Source: Trichoplax sp. H2
Taxonomy: Eukaryota; Placozoa; Uniplacotomia; Trichoplacea
Direction: 5' to 3'
Length of the DNA stretch: 64,000 bases
NCBI GenBank assembly: GCA_003344405.1
Contig: NOWV01000073.1
Coordinates: forward strand, 186,001-250,000
Each line of letters starts with the position of its first letter. Position 1 is the stretch's first letter. Shown here piece by piece: positions 13,901-25,222 of the stretch. The translations under genes and the position numbers were made by a program. The notes below the pieces were generated by a model that was not told the origin of the DNA, made no database searches, and saw nothing but the letters and a program-made list of their open reading frames with translations.

Positions 13901-16058
13901 ACTGCTACTACTTTATAAGATAAACCTAACTGTTAAGCAAGTAATCATAGCACAGATTAATTACGATTATCGTGTCTAATTGTTCAAATAGTTGTCAATT
14001 TATCGCTCCATCAATCAACTATTCATACAGTGTATTGTATCAAACTTAGGAAGTAATAAGAAAGTAGCCCAATTTTCCCAAATGTTATTTTCTAATTATA
14101 CAACCCTGTTAGATAGTGTTAAGTCAGAATTTCTAAAAGGTAGTGATTAATTCAAAGTAACGCTCCAATGTATCATGTAGCAAATTTATTAGGCCCAAAA
14201 TAACTAGTGCCAATGATTTTTTCATTTATAAGTTGACGTTTACAACTTTTAAAACAAGATCATCTCACAGATCGATCCTCCTTTGCCAACTCAGGCATCA
14301 TAATAACAAAGCGCTATGTTATGGTTACAATAATTTGTAACGCATGATTAAAGCAGCAAAAGAGTTGCACATTGGAAACAGTTCATCAAATTGGCTGATA
14401 TATTTTGCACTGATCATCTTGGCCATTTTAATCAAGTAATACTAGATGTGTAACAACGGGATTCTAGCCTACAGTATTGTGCATCATGGATGACAAAAGG
14501 AATCATATCTCCAATTGCGAGGAACTATTAAATTAAAAATAGCATTGACCGTTAAATTGTTAATTTATAAGTCTGGATAAAGCAGGCTGGAATCTTAGCC
14601 TAGGTTCTTCGTCATCATATCTGACAATAACTACATCACAAAGAACTGTTACATTTAAAGTAAGAATAATCGTCCAGTAGACTTCGAACGCAGTTACTAT
14701 GCAACCTTTATTCGATTAGGTACCTTTATCCGGTTTAAATGGCAGAATATACAGCATAGCAAAGTAGAAGCTTCTAGCTTAGAATAGCGTCTATCAAATA
14801 ATGTACTGAATAATTATCATTGCAGTTATAAAAAAAATAGTGTGATATTTCAAGTAGTCATGTAATTCATCGCTAAAATTTATTACAGTAGCAATTCAAT
14901 TGACTGTTACAGATTGGAAATTCAGAGGATGTACATAAATTAGACGGGAACTTTGCTTAGATTATTCTTCTGTTCTCATATCTCAATCTAGTATGACTGC
15001 ATCGCGCAAAACTCTTGGATATCTAACTGGTAGAATATATAGTATATCATAGGCGAGATTTAATCTTAGAATAACACCTATCAACTAGCAATACCCATCA
15101 AGAAGCCCTTTAATACAATATGATATTATGCATTTTACCATGCAACCGCATAGAAGAGATTTAGTTGGAAATAATGCCTATCCAGTAGAAAAGCTCTTCA
15201 AGAAGCTTTCAAACATACTTGTAAAGCATCTGCGTTCCACGCGATAGCATAGAAGAGATTTTAGCTCAAAATAATATCTATCAAGTAGCAATACTGATCA
15301 AGAAGCTCTCTAACGCAGTATGTACAGCAGACAGACGCTTTATGTGACAGCATCGAAGAGATTCTAGCTGAGAAGGTCTATCAAATAGCCATGGCGATGC
15401 TGAGGCCTCTCAACACAATGTGCAAAGAACCGAGAGCACCCACAAATACGCGTAGAAGGCTTCTATATTAGACTGAACACTCTTTAGCTAGTCTAAATCC
15501 CCAAAGTACATTAGAGCATTGAATCAATTTGGGCTAAGAATAGTGTGTTATCCATGACTATCTAGTAATACAAGAAACAACTTGTCGTGGTAGTTATAAA
15601 CCACGGTGCCATGATTCCAATTATACAGTAATTCATTACAATGCTGTAGACCAATATGTTCAACCGATTCATCTATCCACTACTGTATTGAAAAGCAAGT
15701 CCTTTGTTTCCATTTCTCAATTTCGACCTATCTAATGGATATGATATGTCTAGTACAAAGAATTTTAAGCTAAAATATTCATCTATCATGCTACTATAAA
15801 GCCCAACTTGACCATGACAGCTAAAATGAGCAATAGAACGACTAAAACAGCAACGATCATTCCTTTCTCAGGCTATCACTGCAGTCAAGCCAATGGCAAA
15901 TTGTCTTTTTTTCCCTCCCTTGCAATCTCAATTCAAGGCTATGACTACTCTAGCGTAGTATACTAAGATATCGGCATGAAATTAATTAATATCATCTTAC
16001 CATAGACTGGTCTAATCTTTCTCTCTGTAATATCACTATTACCGCTCTTATTCGCCAT
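7963..16058 (-). CDS. NAA25: N-alpha-acetyltransferase 25, NatB auxiliary subunit
   Basis: Auxiliary (MDM20) subunit that anchors the NatB catalytic subunit NAA20 to ribosomes, for acetylation of Met-Asp/Glu/Asn/Gln N termini. All 29 exons were traced in phase: 16001-16058, 13578-13675, 13187-13322, 12964-13088, 12743-12817, 12528-12633, 12325-12405, 12089-12200, 11889-11987, 11582-11700, 11337-11449, 11176-11262, 10964-11102, 10796-10885, 10594-10704, 10407-10476, 10222-10321, 10089-10115, 9901-10004, 9752-9810, 9605-9674, 9493-9535, 9217-9408, 9012-9162, 8858-8938, 8685-8774, 8514-8608, 8244-8399, 7963-8127. The sum is 983 residues (human 972). TPR landmarks: EAIDNGNYKKAVQMAEKLL, LFLAYARTEDYKKQQQAAM, KKMFLPLAEKMMQKM, CSRGPYLAQMEIKK, YFARFGNKGCCF, GAFEPAHKIFNNLSIKYIQH. 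A basic segment (FSRKSRKKK) matches the Lys tract of human NAA25. Intron 1 is 2.3 kb, far longer than the others. Confidence 0.96.
10750..10766. repeat. (CA)n microsatellite in NAA25 intron
   Basis: About eight AC dinucleotides in the short intron between NAA25 exons 14 and 15. Confidence 0.85.
13676..16000 (-). other. NAA25 intron 1 (long, degenerate repeats)
   Basis: Intron between the 58-base first coding exon and exon 2. From about 14560 to 15440 it carries diverged copies of a roughly 100-base element, recognised by recurring words such as catagaagagattttagct, cctatcaagtagcaatac and gatcaagaagctct. I see no coding exon inside it. The length and repeats set it apart from the gene's other, mostly short introns; it may hold promoter-proximal regulatory sequence. 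Confidence 0.6.
14560..15440. repeat. Degenerate dispersed/tandem repeat in intron 1
   Basis: At least four diverged copies can be matched by eye (around 14740, 15040, 15240 and 15340), each pairing an AGAAGAGATTTTAGCT-like word with a CTATCAAGTAGCAATAC-like word. Boundaries are approximate. Confidence 0.5.
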
Positions 16059-16491
16059 TTTACTATAAAGGAAATGAACGAAAAGAAAGAAATTCACTGG
16101 CAGCTTTACAGCAATGGAGACTCTCTTTCAAAGGAGCACTGGAGGAGAGGCAATTTTCAATGGATAGAAGAGGCTTTTACGCATGAGCATAGCAGTCATG
16201 TGGGATGTGTGTGCCATGGGTGGACAATGTGGGTTCTGGAAGAAATGATAGTCAATGATATGAACTGTCGATTGTAGGAGTGATGAAATACAGGCAACGT
16301 ATAACGACTCTCCTCTCTAACGCAGTTACCACGATGGAACCATGGAGTCACTGTATCAGTTGGGAAAGATCGCGTCCTACTCAAAAATTATTCTATACTG
16401 TAGTATGTATTCAATAGAGCTGTACAGGATATAGTAGTATGATCGTAACTTTCTTTCTAGCCTGACACACGTGTGCCGATATTGGCCACCA

Positions 16492-16940
16492 TGGTGTAAC
16501 GAGTGGTTAACTTCTAACCAGGGGCAGTGTAACCAGTGGTTCGCTTCTAATCAAGGGCAGCGTAACCACTGCCCACTGGTTCGCTTCTAACCAAGGGCAT
16601 TGTAACCCGTGGTTCGCTTCTAACCACGGGCAGTGTAACCAGTGGTTAACTTCTAACCAGGGTCAGTGTAACCACTGGTTCACTTCGAATCACGGGCAGT
16701 GTAACCACTGCTTCGCTTCTGACCAAGGGCAGTATAACCCGTTGTTCGCTTCTAACCAGGGGCAGTGTAACCAGTAGTTAACTTCTAACCAGGGCAGCGT
16801 AACCACTGGTTCGCTTCTAACCAAGGGCAGTGTAACGCGTAGTTAGCTTCTAACCAAGGGCAGTGTAACCCGTAGTTCGCTTCTAACCAGGGGCAGGGTA
16901 ACCAGTGGTTAACTTCTAACCAGGGCCAGTGTAACCATTG
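16492..16940. repeat. 33-bp minisatellite with four-unit higher-order period
   Basis: Thirteen full units and one partial unit of a 33-base consensus (gtaaccagtggtt..cttctaaccaggggcagt in outline). Units 1, 5, 9 and 13 carry GTTAAC; units 4, 8 and 12 begin gtaacccgt; units 2, 6 and 10 carry the CAGTGG/CACTGG-TTC form. Hence a tetramer of about 132 bases was itself amplified. Unit 3 has a 7-base insertion. Many units contain the 11-base near-palindrome AACCASTGGTT. The array lies in the divergent spacer between NAA25 and the GTPase-like gene at 17578. Confidence 0.93.
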
Positions 16941-17577
16941 CGCCTAGGAAGTAGCTCAAAGTCTATACTATCTCTATTCCATTTTAACCATTGATCGCTG
17001 GCCAATGGGCAGTCAGTCCATACCAACCCACAACTGCAATCGCGTAGCATCTGCTTTGCTTTGAATGAAAGCCATTTCCGGCATTTTCTTCGCCGATCGC
17101 TCTACCTTCTACCTCATTGCCACCATTCCTAAGGGTTTAAGAAGCTCAAATTGACTTATATTATTCCTACGACTGCCTGATGGAGATGCATTTTACTTCT
17201 ATTCCATGACTCTTGTGACCAATCATCTTTGAGAGAGGATTAACAGGGTAGGTAGTCCTTGCATTCTTAGTTGAAAACCCCCGGTAATACTCAGCTGCAG
17301 TAGGCTGGCCGGTCTCGATGATAACACTAGAAGGGGCAAGGCTTAAATAGCAATGGATCAGCTGGAAAATAAAATTATGAGCAAAGATTTATCTTTGATC
17401 TTTGTTAAATTTAATCTACGATACAAGTCATTAACATTGATGATGAAATAACATTCAGTTAAAGTCAACTTGTTGGAATAAGATGTTTATTTTAGTAAAG
17501 CATAGACCCAGCTGATTTGAAGATTGCATCATTTTTTTTCTTTTTTGGCGATCTATAGGTAACGTTTACTCGATATC

Positions 17578-18156
17578 ATGGCCAAAAGTACAACGTTTAC
17601 GGTGGCACTTATTGGTCCACAAGGTGTTGGTAAATCGACCATTGCCAATTACTTTTCTACACATGATACATTAGGCGATATCGTAGGTATTTATGAAATT
17701 CAAAGTAATCGAGTTACTATCACCAATGATTGGAATGAAGAATTCGATGTTAGTATCTTAGTCGTTTGTGACCAAGCTGATCAATCCTATAAACAAATAT
17801 ACGATGCCCTGAAAAGAAGATCTCGTCAAGTGGTTGTTGTCATCAATAAAATTGATTGGCTAGTAGAAAATGGTGTCTCATTAATCGATTTAGAAAATCA
17901 TTGGCGTAGTGTGGTAGGATTACACTCTGATGTTGTCTTAATATCGGCAAAGTATGGTAAAAATATGGAACAACTTCAAGTCATAATTACCGATGTAGTA
18001 CGCCATCCATCAGCATTTCCTTTACCATCGGTATCACGAAAGACGTGGTGGATACTGTCTGCTCCTAAAACCCGACGTCAGCTTGTATTTCGTGGATTTT
18101 TTGCTGCTGCATTATTTTCAACCTTTTTTTACTTATTTAAAAGTTATCGACGATGA
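17578..18156 (+). CDS. Intronless P-loop GTPase-like protein with hydrophobic C tail
   Basis: 192 residues in one exon; an in-frame stop lies just upstream, so the ATG at 17578 is the start. G1 P-loop GPQGVGKS at 13-20, G4 NKID at 90-93 and a G5-like ISAK at 122-125 are clear. A canonical G3 (DxxG) is missing: after the P-loop only about 40 residues precede the VSILVVCDQAD strand, so the switch regions look shortened. A hydrophobic segment (residues 169-187, VFRGFFAAALFSTFFYLF region) followed by KSYRR could be a tail anchor. By motif spacing it resembles small TRAFAC GTPases of the Era/EutP kind more than Ras, but I cannot name a family. It has no introns, unlike its neighbours, which suggests retroposition or transfer. 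An acceptor-like tract just upstream (ctatag at about 17560) suggests a 5' UTR intron. Confidence 0.72.
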   Translation: MAKSTTFTVALIGPQGVGKSTIANYFSTHDTLGDIVGIYEIQSNRVTITNDWNEEFDVSILVVCDQADQSYKQIYDALKRRSRQVVVVINKIDWLVENGVSLIDLENHWRSVVGLHSDVVLISAKYGKNMEQLQVIITDVVRHPSAFPLPSVSRKTWWILSAPKTRRQLVFRGFFAAALFSTFFYLFKSYRR

Positions 18157-19602
18157 TCATTTTATCATTCTATTATTATGGTCAGGCAAACTGATCGGTA
18201 TCTTGAGACAGGAAGAAGAAACGATAAAGGCTAGACATGCACTTATGGTAATAAAGAGTAAACTACTCGAAATTATTTGATATTCACTTTGAACAACTTT
18301 AATTTACATAATCAATCGAATTATGAATATTGACGCAAGAATATGATAATTTTAATACAAATCAATTTTTTTATCGTGCATTAGGTGATTTTTTTACGAA
18401 GTGCTCAGTTAATTAATGCTATAACTTTGTACAATTTGATATACGTAATTGCAACAACATTGTATAATTAATCTGAATCGTATTTATGATAAATGAATAT
18501 ATCACAATATAATATCAAAGGATTGACTACACAAGACAATATTTCTATACACACGCTCTTAAATAATTGATAAAGAAGTACGTATACATGTAAATAGACA
18601 AGTAGTTATCGGGTATAAATTATTGTACATTGTACATTGTACATTCCATAGCAATTTTTTTCAAATCTTTCATACGTGATCCAAGGGTCAATGATAATAA
18701 AATATAACATGCAGCTATATGGGATATACACTCGTATTGTAACAGCAGCGTTGTGAACAAATCTCACCAAACGTTTATCGAACAGCACCAATGATTTCCT
18801 TAATGAGTGAGAGTTAAAGATTTGAAGTACTTGCTAAAGAACTATATTGAATGTATGTATACTTGCACTCTCTTGGAATTCTATTTATATAGCGTAATAT
18901 TTTATTTCAATCTAAGCTTCATAGCAAATATTTGCATGATAATATTTCTTTTATACTGGATTTTATTAACTGCATAACTATCTTTTTTAACCTCTAATCG
19001 AAAAACTTAAAAAAAATACCAGCGTTTCTTATATACTCTGAAACATTTAGACAGATAAGTACAAAGCTGATCGGATTGTTCTTAAGTTTAAATCATTGAT
19101 AATCCAAGTTACTGAAATTTCACAGTAATTTCAACATAGATCATTCAAATAAACTAATCGCTCGCTAGCTTAACAGATACCACTTCTTATGCAACCTGTT
19201 GCTCTTCACATTAGACAAAAATATATAGGTATAAAAACTACTTTTAATTTCCAAGATAGTAATTAACATATGTCAAACTCAATGAAGTTATTACAAGATG
19301 AAACTAACTGTAAAATCAATGCATAAAAAATTTCATACTAGAACGATAGATCAATCAAGATACGTTTGTTTGTTATTGTTACTGAAGAGACTAATATGTT
19401 TTTTAGCTAATACCACTAATACCTAGGTATCAGATAAGGTGGAAAAATAAAGAAGTTTCGTAATATTATGACAAGCTAACGAAATATTATACATGAGTGA
19501 TACCTTTTTTACAATTGAGATAAAACAAATATATGAATACATATTACTCTATATACAAAAATTTACACAATGGTTAAATAAATCGCTAAGAGGTTTTTAG
19601 TC
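18157..19602. other. Intergenic, convergent 3' ends
   Basis: AT-rich spacer between the GTPase-like gene and the 3' end of INTS5. Holds a short (GTACATT)n run at about 18622-18645. No exon is supported. Confidence 0.5.
18622..18645. repeat. 7-bp short tandem repeat
   Basis: Three consecutive copies of a GTACATT unit plus flanking matching bases. Confidence 0.8.
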
Positions 19603-22600
19603 TCAGATTGATCCGTTGATAAATTCTGCGTAATGAGAACCTATATCACTAATCTTTTCTTGAACCAATGATCTTATAAGACGATTATCTTCCTCTTTAC
19701 ATTCTAACAATGATTAAGGAAAAATTTTATAAATACGTTTACAAGTGATTCATAAGTAAGTCGATTATTAAAAACTATCAGCATTCAATAGATACTATAA
19801 AGGTACCCAAATCAAAACGTACTACGTAAAATTAATCATAAAATAGCCTGGAAATTGCAAATCTATGCAAATCCATGCAAATCCTATAGCTCGCTAAAAA
19901 TTACGAAAATACCATAAATACAAAATAAATTAGTTTGGAAGACGTTACCTGGTAAACTATGTCTATTAGTAATAAATTGGTCAGGTTTTCTTGGCTTGTT
20001 ATCCTGGCAATTAAAATAAGCAAGGAGTCAACCAATCGATACAATAATGAATTGCAAAACTATCGTGTAGGGTTGTAAAGCTTACTTTTAAATATTTCCA
20101 CGCTGTCATGAGTAATAAATAAACTTGATAAGGAGTACATTTACTAAATAAATGGTGAATGCTTGTCACAGGATTTGGAATCCATCCAGCTACCGATAAT
20201 AATTTAATCAATTTGCAAGACATCTCCAGTTGAGCAGGAGATTCAGCAACTTTGCTTTCTTTATTACGTAACCAATAATTTAGTAATACAGATAATAAAC
20301 TTCGTAAAATAGTATCACAGTTACAAATTGCGGAAGGATCTAAAACAATTAACGAAAAAGCAAAAATCTAGTTATAAAGTATCAAGGATAATGCCAATCA
20401 GAGATCAACCGGAGACATATAAGACTTACCTTCGGCAATAAACTTTAATATATCAAATAGGAGTGGACACTTATCAAAGACTTTAAATACGTGGATATCC
20501 CTGTATTCACCCAATAATTTAAATGAAATTATTCTAATTAGAACACCTACAACTCTAATGATACTAAAATTTTATCTAGTGACCTTTCAATTGTATCTGG
20601 ATGTTTAACAAAGTCATCGTCATAGCAAGCCTTCGGTACTGGAATAAGATCGGGTGATAAAAGATCGACTACCGTTATACTTAAAACTTCCAAACGAGAT
20701 ACATTAGTCCAGGAGTTCGGTTCGCCAGATGGAGATACATAACCAGACTTAGTTCGTTTGTCCCATTCATTGTTACTTTTAGCACACTCTCTCAAGATGT
20801 TAACATATAAAGAAGTCTTTAATAGGACTTGTTCCTAAATACAAAAGAATGTCAAACTCAAAATATTATTGAACAGCAAATTGTAAGTATACAACCAGCG
20901 AATATAACTACCTGTATGTTAGAACCATTAGTGACTCCATTTGAATTATATAATCCGTTGTTATTGCTATGAACGCGACCAATTAAGCCGTCATGGAATA
21001 AACTTTTACTACCACTAGTTTTTATTAAATCGTATTGATTACTCCAATTAGCTTTAAGTAAGCTGACATGAGGCTCGCTCATAGTAGAAGATATTGTATA
21101 TTTTGTCCTCCTTCCCGTTATTCGTAATATATCAGGTAATTCTATAAATAGTAATAAATTTTTAGAAAAAAGTAACTGAAAGGTACGACACTCTGACATA
21201 TATCATGTATAATTGCATACAAGAGGACCCTTACCGGAGTTATCGTTTCCCAACATTTCCGAATTTACCTAAATAACGATTATGGTAAAAAAAAAATGAA
21301 TAACAGTGTCTTATGAATATATAACACAATCAATATTTGCATATATATGGGAATACCGGTGACAGTAAAGCATCCTCTACTAATCGACGAAGAACAAACA
21401 CTGGTCCCATCGGTTGCTTGCACAGTGCAATCATAACAGCCTTGATGGACTTTAATAAATTTTGATGATCTAAAACGGGCCCCATGAAATAATATATCAA
21501 TAAATTTCATATTTATATTTCCGCTATAAAGCTGTGGCAGGCACTATGATGTGCTGTAATACGTTACCGGTTCTATGTTCTTCGTAAGTACACAATAACT
21601 GAAAGAAAAATGTAACCAAGGATTGGCTCATTAATGATACAGTCTTTACATCCATGTTAGCTTCAGCAGGCTTAAGGTAAATCATTAGTTTCAAGACTAT
21701 AGTTGACATCTCGTCATTAGGATGCTGTAATAAATTTGCGAACTTCAGTATGCGAGATTGTAGCGATTGTACAAGCCGGCTCCTACAATTTAAAATGCAT
21801 TAATATTGCATTAAACATTATTAACTACCAAGCACAGATTAATTTTACAAATGTAACACTTAACCTAATAAAAGTCTTTGTCTCTGGATGGCTTTCCCAT
21901 GTAAGTAACTGTAGAATGTTACCAAGCAACCTACAAGCCTGCATTAATACAGTTTATACAAACCAATGTTTAGATAAAAATCTAAATGCAATAGTCTCTT
22001 ATCCAGCTATGTTGTTAAAAGAAATAGAGCATTTTAACCTCTTTCCGGGAAGAAAAATTTGATCCGCATGTTAAACTTGACATTAACCTTTGCACAATAC
22101 TATTGGTCAATTGAGGATAACTAGATTCCAACTCACATTGCAGTTGTATAAATAATCCAAGCTTAGCAGATGAAGAAAAAATTTGTAATGACAATTTAAA
22201 AAGAATGGATAATACATAAAAATATACATATAAGTATTCTTTTAACCAAACGTACCATTTCCACAGTATGTGCGTGCAAAACGATATAAGATAGCAACTC
22301 TGCAGCAGAATCCATTCCTTCATAAACTCCGATTAAGACGAGAATACGGATGAGCCAAAATTGGCTATGTGAATGAAATTATTTCGCTTTAGTTAATGAA
22401 TAGTCTATCCCTTTAAGTGATCCGCACATAGAATATCAACATTACCATATTCCACTTTCTTTTAACATTTCCCGACATAAAACATCTTTATGCTTTTGTA
22501 GTTCTACTAAAAATGGCACCAATAACTCGGCACTGGTACTGCTACTAATATTCTCATCAGAAGAGCCAGATTTTTGTTGAACCAATTGTTGTAAATGTCT

Positions 22601-25222
22601 TAAGAAGGAATTCTAAGAGTGAAATAGAGAAATATCTGTTAGCGCCAAGATGTAGAATATGCCGTATCAAAACTGTGAGAATGTACCATTATGCGAACGC
22701 AAGAGTTATAGATTGCGTTTTGTTCAGAATTGGCAACATTATTGCTACCATCATTTTCCCTTGCAATACTAACGAAGCACTGTAACAACTCCTTAGCACC
22801 GGTCTTAACATTCTGCATAACACTGATAACTAGAGTCGTTAAATTATAACCATTTCGCCTTTGTGATTGCTCGTAAAGTCTCATCAAGAGGTCATGATTC
22901 CCTATTGTAAAAATAATGCAAGGTTCTTTAACTAAGCGTAAATCACACATAACAAATCACTGACATTTATATCCAATTTTCAATACGTACAAAGTCGGAC
23001 AAATTCAATAGTAGAGATTTCTAATAGTACTGGTGAAACAGATAGTATGTACAAAAAGAATGGAACAGCTGCCAAGTACATTTCATCTAATTTGTCTGAT
23101 GTTCCTAAGCTTGTCTACATAAGTATAATTTCAGCATTTAAAATCGCATATAATCATAGATAAACGATTAGTATAGACATGTACCGAGAAGAAACTTAGT
23201 AAAGATGTCCTAATTTCCGATGGATGTTGTACAGCAATATAATTCAACACTCGTATCACTCCAGATGTAATTGAATCTTCATTAACATAAATGCCGTCCT
23301 TTTTGTAGCTATTCTGATAAAAATCTTTTAAACCACCAAGAAGCAAATGCGGTAAAAGGACAGACGAAAAGCATGATCTAAAAAAAAGAAATGATACGCC
23401 ATCTTACTTCCATCAGGGATCCAATTTTTCACAAAAATAAACTATCCATTTAACATTTTTACTTATAAACATATTTTAAAAACACTATTTCCGTCGATGA
23501 TAATTTCACTTACGCAAAATGTGTTAAAACCCAATCGAATTGATTTGAATACTTTACTGATGTTTCTAGTAGGCAGTTTACGCAGTCTCCTTCATTGCGA
23601 TTAAGTCTGTAATGATACGTTAATATGGAGAACGCCTTAGCTTCTTTGTAATTTTAGATTCATTTTATTTTTGTTTACTTTATGTTGAAGCACTGTTTTG
23701 CAATATCAATCAGGAATTGAGTAGCTGTAAGAATGAAAAAAAATCCTTTTAGGACATAGACTGTCATGATAAGCCTCGCTATTTATCAATAATAACCACA
23801 ATAAATAACTATCATTTAGCATTTCTACCTTGATTGTCCATCATGTATTGCAATCGCTCATCTACCGAACTTGATGCAGGAATTCCTACAATATTGACGA
23901 GAACAATAAAATCAGTTACACCATTGATACAAACAATATCAAGAAGAATACTTTCACCGTAGCTATAACTTTACTTTCATAAATCACGATAACCGCTAGT
24001 AAAATTTGATTAATTCATTTACCAATTTAATCTACAGGGCACTTACTAAAATAATACTACATGCAAGATACTACAATGGAATAACGTATTCCGTAGTGTA
24101 ACCTGTTATTGTAGAAACGCTACTACGAGCTTCCATTAACTAACCGTAAAGACAATTACCGTATATACTGTATAAGAGCCGTATTACTATTTAGCTATTT
24201 CCATTGCATTCTTCGTATCTTAACATGAAAGATTTACAATACAGTACATTATATTGTATTTCAGCATTATTTCCATTCCTTTACATAAATATTGCATAAT
24301 AACTAAATCATAGAATAATGTGGAAGGAATATAACCAAACATGTTTGATATATTCATGGTTTGGTCAAGATTCATAATTTTCTAAATTTCTTGTAATGTA
24401 TAAATATAGTGGATATACCGTCATTTTTTCTTAAGCTAATGATGCTCAAAATGATAGATTTCAAGGCAATATACTCGCACAGTATAGGTAGAGGACACAG
24501 ACTGATTGTAGTACGCATATGTATAGCAATTTACTTAAGGAAGAACGATCGATATATTGTGTACAGTAATAAATTGATCTTCATATTTTAATACCAATGG
24601 AAATATAATTTGATATCGTACATTGCTTAAAGCAGTCAGCCATTTTTGAGGGTATTAATCCATATGAATATGAAATTACTTACCAATCTTGTCAACACAT
24701 TGCTGGCTAATAAGACCCAGAAGATTTAAGGCCCACTATCAAGGTAATGAGAAAATAAAATTATACATTTCTTGAAATCACATATACTGCATACATGGTA
24801 ATAGCATAGCGCTTTACTACTATTAACATATTAGAGATAATACAAATTACGATAATTCAATTTTAGTTTATAAATTTGATAAGCATGTATTCAATGAAGG
24901 TGTTTTCATTGGTAGAGAATGGTTGTATCTAGTACATTGCATTAATACTTACTTCGTCAATAATGCCGGTCCAAGCATCAGGACTTCGATGTAATAATTC
25001 CATTAGTGTGGCATGAATTGCTTGTGTAGCTGAATACAGTTCATTATTACTCTCTTCTTTATTGGCAACAACCGATTTTAGAAAAATATCGCTGAGTTGT
25101 TCGAATATAGCCAAACGGGCAGAAGGTAATGACACCAATAACAGTAAGCTTGATTTGGCCAGTTGAAGGCATGATTGATTATTATGTTGATAGATAAACT
25201 GGCGTAATTGTTGCAATAAATT
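19603..25222 (-). CDS. INTS5: Integrator complex subunit 5 (5' exon not found)
   Basis: Subunit of the nuclear Integrator complex, which cleaves snRNA and nascent mRNA 3' ends. In-phase exons: 24953-25222, 24684-24735, 23829-23885, 23679-23724, 23514-23606, 23185-23377, 22991-23114, 22687-22901, 22446-22612, 22256-22364, 22039-22161, 21865-21938, 21568-21782, 21357-21469, 21235-21268, 20912-21141, 20554-20834, 20430-20500, 20086-20339, 19949-20003, 19603-19703; 958 residues (human 1019). Alignment anchors: SSLLLLVSLPSARLAIFEQL (human GLLLLRSLPPARAAVLDHL), NCLLETSVKYSNQFDWVLTH, LLVPFLVELQKH, VFVLRRLVEDALL, LFHDGLIGRV, CPLLFDILKFIAE, LLLMTAWKYLK. The first exon here begins right after an acceptor (atag) with a stop before it, so a short ATG exon must lie upstream. 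I could not find one with a phase-0 donor. Confidence 0.93.

Noticed and set aside
16074-16277. 67-codon plus ORF next to the NAA25 start.
   Set aside because: Low-similarity peptide with no splice or homology support, in the NAA25 5' flank.
21510-21545. Apparent frameshift in INTS5 between two overlapping minus-strand frames.
   Set aside because: A normal intron (donor ACCG|gtaacg at 21568, acceptor tttag|AT at 21469) joins the frames in phase and restores the alignment to human INTS5.
21736-22062. 108-codon plus ORF.
   Set aside because: Antisense shadow of INTS5 exons 21865-21938 and neighbours.
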